Position numbers and translations under genes: made by a program. Below, one piece after another: positions 39,132-46,070 of a stretch of DNA of 47,668 nt. The DNA is taken from the NCBI GenBank assembly GCA_019414515.1, contig DXLX01000033.1:1-47668 (forward strand), written 5' to 3'. Source of the DNA: Collinsella sp. (GTDB lineage: Bacteria > Actinomycetota > Coriobacteriia > Coriobacteriales > Coriobacteriaceae). A model generated the notes under the pieces. The model was not told the origin of the DNA. It worked only from the letters and a program-made list of their open reading frames with translations, and ran no database searches. Every line of letters starts with the position of its first letter. The stretch's first letter is position 1.

Positions 39132-40550
39132 CTATCGGTCGGCGAGTGGCTTGTACTCCAGCGGCTCGATCACCGGACGATAGGCCGGGCGAATAATACG
39201 GTGCGCGCAGAAGAGCTCTTCCATGCGGTGCGCCGACCAGCCGGCCATGCGGGCGACGGCGAATAGCGGCGTAAAGAGCGTCTCGGGCACGCCGAGCATC
39301 TTGTAGATAAAGCCTGTGTACAGGTCGATGTTGGCGCAGATGGGCTTGGTCATGCCGTGGTCGCGCATGACCTGGGGTGCCAGGCGCTCGATACGCTCGA
39401 TGAGTGCGAATTCCTCGCCCAGGTCCTTCTTGGCGGCAAGTGTGCGCGCGTAACGGCGGCATACCTCGGCGCGCGGGTCGCTGAGCGTATAGACGGCGTG
39501 GCCCATGCCGTAGATGAGGCCCGTGCCGTCGAAGGCCTGCTTGTCGAGGATCTTGCCCAGGTAGGCCGCGACCTCGTCCTCGTCCTCCCAATTGGAGACA
39601 TGCGCACGGATGTCCTCGTGCATGGACACGACCTTGGCATTGGCACCGCCGTGGCGCGGGCCCTTGAGCGAGCCGATAGCCGCGGCGTAGGCGGAATACG
39701 GGTCGGTGGCCGAAGACGACAGCACGCGGCAAGCGAAGGTGGAGTTGTTGCCGCCGCCGTGCTCGGCATGCAGCATGAGCATCACGTCGAGCAGCATCGC
39801 CTCATCGCGGGTGAACGCCATGCCGCCGCGCAGGACCTGTAGGATGGTCTCGGCGGTGGAGAGACCGGGCGTGGGGTGCGGCACGTGAACCTCGGAGCCG
39901 CGAAGCTTGGCGACCGAGGCCATGTGTGCGAAGGCGGCGATGCGCGGGAGACGTGCGAGCATGGAAATGGCGACGTCGATCTCATGCTCGGGCGTAATCG
40001 CGTCGGGCTCGGCGTCGAAGGCGTAAAGCAGCAACACGGCGCGCTGGAGCACATTCATGATGCTCGACGACACCGTGGTCATGGGGAACTCTTTGACGTA
40101 TTCGTCGCTCAGATGCCTAAAGGCGCCCAAGCGCTCGCAAAAACCGTCGAGCTCCTCTTTGTTGGGCAGCGAGCCCGTGATAAGCAGATAGGCGACTTCT
40201 TCGTAGCCATAGCGATTCTCGGACTGGGCATTGTTGACCAGATCCTCGATGCTATAGCCGCGCAGCGTGAGCTTGCCCTGGTCGGGCACGACTTTGCCGT
40301 CGACCTTGTTGTAGCCGTGCACGTCCGAGATACGGGTAAGGCCCGCGACCACGCCCGAGCCGTCGGCATTGCGCAGGCCGCGCTTGACGTTATGCTCGAC
40401 GAACAGACCCTCGTCGTACGGATCAGTCGGCAGGCCGTGGTAGAGGTTTTCGCTTTCGGGCGAAATCTGGCGGCTCGCCTCATAATCCAAGACCAGGCGG
40501 CTCAGATGGTCATCGAAGCGGTAGTAGATTTTCTTGGCGTCGTAAGCCAT
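39132..40550 (-). CDS. gltA: Citrate synthase
   Basis: A 472-residue citrate synthase. Catalytic residues lie in MLHAEHGGGNNSTF (His), GPRHGGAN and GMGHAVYTLSDPRAE (His), and the acidic residue is in a conserved Asp region near YTGFIYKML. The ATG at 40550 (MAYDAKKIYYRF) follows GAGAGGAG. An in-frame start at 40652 overlaps the upstream ACT gene and is rejected. The N-terminal 60 residues are longer than in E. coli GltA, which is seen in some anaerobe citrate synthases. It is probably co-transcribed with the ACT gene 79 bp upstream and ends at a strong terminator. Confidence 0.94.
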   Translation of the reverse strand: MAYDAKKIYYRFDDHLSRLVLDYEASRQISPESENLYHGLPTDPYDEGLFVEHNVKRGLRNADGSGVVAGLTRISDVHGYNKVDGKVVPDQGKLTLRGYSIEDLVNNAQSENRYGYEEVAYLLITGSLPNKEELDGFCERLGAFRHLSDEYVKEFPMTTVSSSIMNVLQRAVLLLYAFDAEPDAITPEHEIDVAISMLARLPRIAAFAHMASVAKLRGSEVHVPHPTPGLSTAETILQVLRGGMAFTRDEAMLLDVMLMLHAEHGGGNNSTFACRVLSSSATDPYSAYAAAIGSLKGPRHGGANAKVVSMHEDIRAHVSNWEDEDEVAAYLGKILDKQAFDGTGLIYGMGHAVYTLSDPRAEVCRRYARTLAAKKDLGEEFALIERIERLAPQVMRDHGMTKPICANIDLYTGFIYKMLGVPETLFTPLFAVARMAGWSAHRMEELFCAHRIIRPAYRPVIEPLEYKPLADR

Positions 40551-40629
40551 GCGCGCTCCTCTCGGGGCCGTATGGGGGGCGGCGTGCTTGGGTGCAGATG
40601 CGCCGGCCTGTTCCCGTACGGCCTGTTCG

Positions 40630-40917
40630 CTACAGGCGGTACATAAAGTCAAAGACGTCCTCGCGCTGGATGGACACGTTGACGCCCGAAAGCTCGCCGG
40701 CCTCGGCCAGCGCCTTCTGCAGCTCGGCGAAGTCGAGCTTGGACTCGGCGGTGTCGGCCAGCATGGTCATGGTGAAGATGTCCTCGATAATGGACTGCGT
40801 GATGTCGCGGATGTCGACATTGGCCTCGCCCAAAACGCGGGTGACGCCGGCGACGATGCCGGGGCGGTTCTTGCCAAGGACGGTGATGACGATGCGGGAG
40901 GACGAGATCTCGGCCAT
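40630..40917 (-). CDS. ACT-domain protein (UPF0237 type)
   Basis: A 95-residue ACT-domain protein. ACT domains usually bind amino acids. The conserved segments are SSSRIVITVLGKNRPGIVAG and DIRDITQSIIEDIFTMTML. Two tandem copies of the beta-alpha-beta ACT fold are too short to fit, so a single domain plus extension is read. In many Gram-positive genomes this family is followed by a UPF0210 PFL-like protein; here it is followed by citrate synthase instead, 79 bp downstream. This suggests amino-acid-dependent control of citrate synthesis or of an unrelated partner. Confidence 0.88.
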   Translation of the reverse strand: MAEISSSRIVITVLGKNRPGIVAGVTRVLGEANVDIRDITQSIIEDIFTMTMLADTAESKLDFAELQKALAEAGELSGVNVSIQREDVFDFMYRL

Positions 40918-40964
40918 GGGAAACCCTTTCGCGTGGTTGCGGCGCGCGCGGGGCGCTCCGCTAC

Positions 40965-40987
40965 GGTACAGTGTTCATCATTGTACC
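40965..40987 (-). promoter_or_regulatory. Palindromic operator candidate at the ACT/citrate synthase promoter
   Basis: GGTACA (40965-40970) and TGTACC (40982-40987) flank 11 bases. The minus-strand -10 candidate TACAAT (40985-40980) lies within it, so a bound protein could block transcription of the ACT-gltA pair. Confidence 0.45.
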
Positions 40988-41313
40988 TGTCTGGCGCAAA
41001 AAAGGCGCGCTCGCTGCGGCGTTACATGCCTGCAACATGAGCGTAAGGGGGAAGGCCGTACGGGGAAGAGCCGTCTGGCGCGTGTCCGGCTCGTGTTGGG
41101 TTGATTTCCGATCTCAGCCGAACACATTGAGCGGACAGGCCGTTCCCGCAGTCAGCCGACCGCCTCCGACGGCTGATTCCGAACTGGAAGCGGAGGGCAT
41201 CCCCGCCCTTCGGTAGGGGATACCGCTCCGCGGCGCATGCCGCGGGCGGCGCCCCTATCGGACCACCGTGACCTCAGTTGGGATGGGCCCAGCACTGCCG
41301 CGTACTCGGTGAG
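40988..41313. other. Non-coding flank of the recombinase remnant
   Basis: About 325 bases without a credible gene or tRNA. It contains two hairpins. One is GCGGAGGGCATCCCC (41190-41204) with GGGGATACCGCTCCGC (41216-41231), with mismatches. The other is CCGCGGC-GCAT-GCCGCGG (41228-41245). No clear att core was found here. Confidence 0.55.
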
Positions 41314-42039
41314 CTAGAGCCAACTGTTCGTCTTCACGGCGCGTATGGCGATATTTCGGTCGTCCGGCTCGGTGATGCCGTAGCCGAACGCCTGGAGCGT
41401 CTCGATGGACTCCTGGATCCTCTGTTGGAACATGGGACCCGGATCGACCCTCGGCCCGAGGTGCCCGCGCCAAAGGCACGGCGTGGCGTGCAGCATGTTA
41501 TGGATTTTGGAGATGGGCTCGATGTCGGCGTAGACGTTGAGCGTCGCCATGGCGTCCTTGTGGCCGAGGATCGATTGGAGCGCCTTGATATCGCCGCCTT
41601 GGCGGATCCACTGCGTTGCGAACGTGTGGCGAAGGCCGTGGAACGTGATCAGCTCGTCGTTGGTGCCCATGAGGCCGTTGGTCTCCGAGAACGTCTTGAA
41701 CGCCCTGCGGATATAGCTTGTCGTCGCGAAGGTCGCGCCCGGCTCCGACAGGATGTAGCAGTCCCCGATCTCGACCGCCCCGGTAAGGCCGCGCAAGCGC
41801 AGCTTTCCGCAGTCGATCTCGTGGGTCTCCTTCAGGAAGGGGAGTAGGCCGACCGGGTCGATGGGGATACCCCTGGCGTCATGGGTCTTGGTGTCCTTGA
41901 TGAACGAACCCATTCCCTTCGCGTACGCCACCGAGTGTCCGATCGAGATCAGGCCCGTCTCGAAATCCACATCGCACCACCGAAGGCCGCAGACCTCGCC
42001 GATTCGCATCCCCGTGTGCAGGGCGAGTACGACCGCCCT
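41314..42039 (-). pseudogene. N-terminally truncated tyrosine recombinase (integrase)
   Basis: The catalytic half of a phage-type integrase. TGMRIGEVCGLRW carries the first Arg, HGLRHTFATQW carries the His-x-x-Arg, LGHKDAMATLNVYAD carries the last His and the Tyr nucleophile. The typical 150-180 residue N-terminal arm and core-binding domains are absent. Reading upstream of the ATG at 42009 in frame gives VVLALH and then the TAG stop of the XRE gene, so the recombinase is fused in frame behind that stop. It is probably a remnant of an integrated element. A short product from ATG 42009 (231 residues) could still be made but would lack DNA-recognition domains. Confidence 0.8.
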
Positions 42040-42291
42040 CTAATCCTCGGCGGACCAATCGAGTCCGAACTCCTTTCGGGCATCCTCTTCGCTCATGACT
42101 TCGAGAAGGTCTCCGGGTTGGCAACGAAGGGCGAGGCATAGCTGCTCGAGTGTGTTGAAGCGAATGCCGCGAATATGCCCTTTTTTAATACGGGACAGGT
42201 TCACGGGCGTGGTTCCAATCCTTTCGGCAAGTTCGTTCGAGGAAATCTTTCGCTCGGCCATGATCTTGTCGAGGCGAACAATTACGGGCAT
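42040..42291 (-). CDS. XRE-family transcriptional regulator
   Basis: An 83-residue helix-turn-helix protein. The HTH covers SSNELAERIGTTPVNLSRIKKG and continues with FNTLEQLCLALRCQPGDLLEV, as in the YozG-like regulators that sit beside DUF2975 membrane proteins. It begins 9 bp after the membrane protein gene ends, so they form an operon. Its TAG stop is in frame with the recombinase remnant. A palindrome 560 bp upstream at the operon promoter is its likely operator (inferred). Confidence 0.88.
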   Translation of the reverse strand: MPVIVRLDKIMAERKISSNELAERIGTTPVNLSRIKKGHIRGIRFNTLEQLCLALRCQPGDLLEVMSEEDARKEFGLDWSAED

Positions 42292-42300
42292 GGCGTTTCC

Positions 42301-42813
42301 TTACGCAATCTCGTCGGAGTCGAGGTACAGCTCTCGGGCGTACAAGAAGAGCTGGGAAAGCATGAACAGGACGATGCCGAGAACCAGAGAGGTCCAATCG
42401 AATGATGAAGCGATCTCTTGGGCGCCGACGGCCCCCTCGCCGCCAAACATCGAAACGGAGGTTTTGAGTGAGCCGGCGTAGAGGCTGGTGGCAGCTTGAA
42501 CAACGAAGAGAATGCCGAGCACCTTCAAGCATGTCGCAGACCCTTTCTTGAAGGGGTCTCCGCTCTTGATCGTCCACACGAGAACGGCGCTGAGGATGGT
42601 CGTAGCGATACCGATGACGGCAGGGACCAATGTCGAGATCGCAAGGGCTGGATACGCGGGGGAGTCTGCAATTACAGGGTTGTCGAGCACTTCGATTGCT
42701 GGCTTTAAGGAGAACGCCACTTGTGCGATGGCGGTGGCGCAAAGGGTCGCAGAGGCTATCGCACATGCGATGCGGAAGGAATGAAGCCGGGGAGTGCGAT
42801 TGTCGGAACTCAT
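42301..42813 (-). CDS. Four-helix membrane protein (DUF2975-like)
   Basis: A 170-residue protein with four hydrophobic segments (about 15-35, 55-80, 95-115, 140-160) and the end YARELYLDSDEIA. The size, topology and pairing with a small XRE regulator match the DUF2975/YozG pair; sequence identity was not checked. Its function is unknown; the pair often accompanies accessory or transporter loci. ATG 42813 follows GGAGG. The promoter region between it and the ABC permease is shared. Confidence 0.65.
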   Translation of the reverse strand: MSSDNRTPRLHSFRIACAIASATLCATAIAQVAFSLKPAIEVLDNPVIADSPAYPALAISTLVPAVIGIATTILSAVLVWTIKSGDPFKKGSATCLKVLGILFVVQAATSLYAGSLKTSVSMFGGEGAVGAQEIASSFDWTSLVLGIVLFMLSQLFLYARELYLDSDEIA

Positions 42814-42948
42814 AATAACCTCCGAAGAATTTAAAAAACTCAGGTTACTTTTTAACAGTTTATGTTAAATTGACTTTGCCGGCAAGTAATATGGGCCGAG
42901 CATTTTGTTCGGCCCCTCTGTTCCGACTGGATGAGGTTAAGGTTGGCG
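42814..42948. promoter_or_regulatory. Divergent promoter with a 19-bp palindrome
   Basis: TTTAACA-GTTTA-TGTTAAA (42851-42869) is a perfect 7-bp-arm palindrome. On the minus strand TTGCCG and TAAACT are 17 bases apart, and the palindrome overlaps that -10. A GGGCCGA/TCGGCCC stem (42893-42915) lies in the permease leader. This is the likely operator of the XRE regulator. Confidence 0.55.
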
Positions 42949-45171
42949 ATGAATATGCTCAAAATCTCGAAGGCGATCTTTAGGTCGCTTCTCTCCTCCA
43001 GGTCGCTCTGTGTTGTCGTTGTTGCGTTGATGGTTCTTTGTGCTCTGCCCGTCTTCAGGAGCGCGGCTGGCATCGACGGACGGGTCGAATACCTCGAGTC
43101 GGGAATAACCCGTGTTGAGCAGGAATTGTCAGCATCCTATGCGGATGCGCTTGTGAATGCGGGGGAGGACGGTGTCTATACCTCTTCATCAAGCATGCCC
43201 GCGCTTCTGTACCCTCTTGCCGCGGGACGTCTTATCTTGGCACCGCTCTCTCCCCTACTTCCGTTTCTGCAGATATCGGATGGAGAGTACACCTATTATG
43301 ACGGATCGAAGGAGTACTTGCTATGGGTCGCAACGGCCGTTGCCGTCTCGTTCCTTGCCGCGCGTCTTAACAAACGTGAAAAGCTCATCATCCAGGCACC
43401 GATGGGCGAGCTGGGTAGACTTGTTGCATCGAGCGTATGGGCGAGTGTTTTTGCAATGCTTGCCGTCCTCGCCATCAATCTTCCAGGGATAATCGCCGCG
43501 CTTGTGAAGAATGGCCCGGGCTCGCCGTTCTATCCGATAGGCTACATTCAATATGCGACTCCGGTTATCAAACCGGCTTGGCTGGTGTTCGCGCAGACGG
43601 CCATCTTGCAATTCTTGGTGGCAGCGTTCATCTCGCTTGTCGTTCACCTTGCCGTGAAGATTGCCAATAACCCTACGCTTGGAATCGTGTTCGTATGTGC
43701 CCTGATGGGGGTGACGATGGTTCCCGGGTATTACGGAAGATCCATCGCTTTACGTGAGTTCGCCCTGTTGAATCCCCTTACGTATGCGAACACTGAGTTG
43801 ACCGTCGGCGCCTATAGCCCGTACCCGACAACGCAGATAGTGAATCTGCCTGGACTTTGCTTCGAGCGTGGCGCGATTGCCCTCGTATGCGCAATCGGGA
43901 TCGAGGTGCTGGCAATTAGCCTGCTTTGCGTTGCTGGAAAGAGCGGCTGCGCGTGCCCGATATCCCCGATTTGTCTTGAGAGAGGTTCCTTCACTGCATC
44001 GAGAACGGCAACTCGTTCGAGCGCTTGTGCCTCCGCCGTTGCATACGTAAGAACGATGGGGAAACTGCTCCTGCGTTCTCCTACCCTCGCCGTATGCGCG
44101 ATTGCAATGTCGACGACGATGCTGGCCCCGGCTCTGGTCGAGATGTTTCCTGACGCTGATAACGTTTCCGCTGTTCGGTATAGGGATGGGGAGCTCCGTT
44201 CAATAGATCGGTATCTAGAGCAGAACGCTGCGAATATGGACGTCGAGGGCAAAGCGGCCCTGGAAGACATGCGGGATGCTCTTTCGGGTTTCGTGTACGC
44301 GCCTATGCCTGCGGAGGGGTTTCGAAGCCTTGCGACGTACGAGCGCGCTCGAGGTGAGCTGGGCGCGGCAGATGCGACTCTCCTGCAATCGATCGGAATC
44401 GAGCCGGAGACTCCTTCTCGTGCGGAGGCGCGCGCCCTTCTGCTTGAGTCGATCGCGAGCTTGCCGGACCCCAAGGTTTACGAGTTAAGTACGAAGATGC
44501 CCCCATTAATCCTCCTTTCGTATCTCCAGGCAGCGCTTCCCTCCTTATTTTTGCTGTTGCCCGTGGTTGTCACATCGCTCGCGTGCACCCACCTGCAGTG
44601 TCGTTCCCTTCTGGTTCTCCAGATCCCCGCAACAGCGCATGTGCGTTTTCTGACGGCTGTTGCGCTGGCTCTCCTGCTTGGCTTGGTGCTGCTTTTGGTG
44701 TCGATGGTTCCCGCTGTCGTTGTGTCCGTGATTAAGAACGGTGCGGGTGGATCGGAGTATCCCGTCGCTCTCATTCGGGCGGGAGCTTCGACAACGTCCA
44801 TGGTGGGGGAGGCGGTGTTGTGCAGTATTCCGTTGCTGGTCATGGCATACGGCGTGATTTCCGTCGTCGCTGCGTTGACAGCAGCGATTAGCCGCAACCC
44901 CGTTGTCACCGGAATGGTTTGCGCGGTTCTCTTGGTGTTGGGTTCGTTGAGCGCTCATGTTGAAAGCGTGGGCATGGGCGTCGCGCTGCTGGCTCCATTC
45001 GCCTCGTTTGATCCCGCTTCCCAGGTGGGGACGATTGGGTTCCTTGGGCGAGGGACGAACGCGATGCCTTTTGGAGAGGTCGTCGGCGCATCGGGCGCTC
45101 TGCTGGTGGTCTTGGGCGCCGTATCTCCGTTGATGGTGCGCCTGAGTGTTCCAAAGATCGAAAGGGGATGA
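42949..45171 (+). CDS. ABC transporter permease built from two tandem membrane modules
   Basis: A 740-residue integral membrane protein. It starts MNMLKISKAIFRSLL (ATG 42949, with AAGG six bases upstream; an in-frame ATG at 42931 is possible). Two halves of about 350-370 residues repeat one layout: a first helix, a large outside loop, then a bundle of helices. Each half carries the same motif after a helix pair, LVKNGPGSPFYPIG in half 1 and VIKNGAGGSEYPVA in half 2, and similar later stretches (LNPLTYANTELTVG, LAPFASFDPASQVG). It thus looks like a gene duplication fused into a pseudo-dimer permease. The ATPase gene overlaps its stop. Substrate unknown. Confidence 0.82.
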   Translation: MNMLKISKAIFRSLLSSRSLCVVVVALMVLCALPVFRSAAGIDGRVEYLESGITRVEQELSASYADALVNAGEDGVYTSSSSMPALLYPLAAGRLILAPLSPLLPFLQISDGEYTYYDGSKEYLLWVATAVAVSFLAARLNKREKLIIQAPMGELGRLVASSVWASVFAMLAVLAINLPGIIAALVKNGPGSPFYPIGYIQYATPVIKPAWLVFAQTAILQFLVAAFISLVVHLAVKIANNPTLGIVFVCALMGVTMVPGYYGRSIALREFALLNPLTYANTELTVGAYSPYPTTQIVNLPGLCFERGAIALVCAIGIEVLAISLLCVAGKSGCACPISPICLERGSFTASRTATRSSACASAVAYVRTMGKLLLRSPTLAVCAIAMSTTMLAPALVEMFPDADNVSAVRYRDGELRSIDRYLEQNAANMDVEGKAALEDMRDALSGFVYAPMPAEGFRSLATYERARGELGAADATLLQSIGIEPETPSRAEARALLLESIASLPDPKVYELSTKMPPLILLSYLQAALPSLFLLLPVVVTSLACTHLQCRSLLVLQIPATAHVRFLTAVALALLLGLVLLLVSMVPAVVVSVIKNGAGGSEYPVALIRAGASTTSMVGEAVLCSIPLLVMAYGVISVVAALTAAISRNPVVTGMVCAVLLVLGSLSAHVESVGMGVALLAPFASFDPASQVGTIGFLGRGTNAMPFGEVVGASGALLVVLGAVSPLMVRLSVPKIERG

Positions 45172-45176
45172 TCTCG

Positions 45177-45917
45177 ATGATTGACCTTCAAACGCTGACG
45201 ATCTCTTATGGAAAGAAGGTGCTCGTAGATTCGGTGAACGCTGAGTTTGCCCCGGGTACGGTCTACGGTCTCGTCGCTCCGAACGGGCATGGAAAGACGA
45301 CGTTGCTGCGTGCGATGGCAGGTTTGCCGGGTCCTCGCGTGGACGGGAGCATCGTTCTGGATGAGGTGCAGGGTACGGGTGCGAGAGAGGTCCGTTCTAT
45401 GATCTTCTATGCACCTGGTGAGGGGACGCTGCTGTATCCCGGATTGCGTGCGGAAGATCACCTCAAGATGGTTTGCGATATGTGGCCGCATGCTCGCGAT
45501 ATCGAAGAGATAGTGGAACAAACGCAGATAGGCGAGTTCGCGAAGATGAGGATCCGCACTCTGAGCCAGGGCATGAAGCAGCAGCTTACCCTGGCGATTG
45601 CGTATGCGACGGGCGCGCGGTACCTTCTATTAGATGAGCCCATGAACGCGCTCGACCCCAGCAGGGTGGACTTGCATTCCGAGATTCTCAGGAAGCTGGC
45701 CGATTCTGGTGCGTGCATCATCATGTCATCCCACATCTTGGATTCGGTCGATAGGCTGTGCGATGAGATTCTGTTTTTGAAGGATGGGAGGCTCATTAGA
45801 AGCATTCCGCAAGATGATGCTGCGCCGAAGTCTCCTGGATCCCATTTCGCAAAGCCTGCCGGACGCGCCGAGGGTGCGCTAAGCACGTATCGGAGACTCT
45901 ACGAAAAGGGCGGGTAG
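45177..45917 (+). CDS. ABC transporter ATP-binding protein
   Basis: A 246-residue ATPase. Walker A is A34-PNGHGKTT, the signature is LSQGMKQQ, and Walker B plus D-loop is LLLDEPMNALDP. The H-loop His is in IIMSSHIL. ATG 45177 is preferred because AAAGGGG lies 9 bases upstream; an ATG at 45168 overlaps the permease stop directly. It would serve as the energising subunit for the duplicated permease, as a homodimer. Its motifs resemble the fused ATPase of the next gene (LVAPNG-x-GKTT and GMKQQ in both), so both arose from one family. Confidence 0.93.
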   Translation: MIDLQTLTISYGKKVLVDSVNAEFAPGTVYGLVAPNGHGKTTLLRAMAGLPGPRVDGSIVLDEVQGTGAREVRSMIFYAPGEGTLLYPGLRAEDHLKMVCDMWPHARDIEEIVEQTQIGEFAKMRIRTLSQGMKQQLTLAIAYATGARYLLLDEPMNALDPSRVDLHSEILRKLADSGACIIMSSHILDSVDRLCDEILFLKDGRLIRSIPQDDAAPKSPGSHFAKPAGRAEGALSTYRRLYEKGG

Positions 45918-46070
45918 AAATGTAAGTTAAAAATCTATGTGGCCAATGTGATACCGTTGAACCCGCGTATCGATACCGCTCAGCCATTCGCCTCGCCCCC
46001 GTCGCACGTATCTTCATTCGGTCTGTCATCATTAATCTAACGATGCTTTGAGGAATGTAGGTGCTTCTAA

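Noticed and set aside
41106..41116. TTCCGATCT, the 3' end of an Illumina adapter
   Set aside because: Only nine bases match, with no contig break, and a chance match of this length is not surprising in 47 kb.
41041..41313. tRNA gene serving as integrase attachment site
   Set aside because: No cloverleaf, TTCGA-type T-arm or CCA-adjacent acceptor could be assembled from this stretch.
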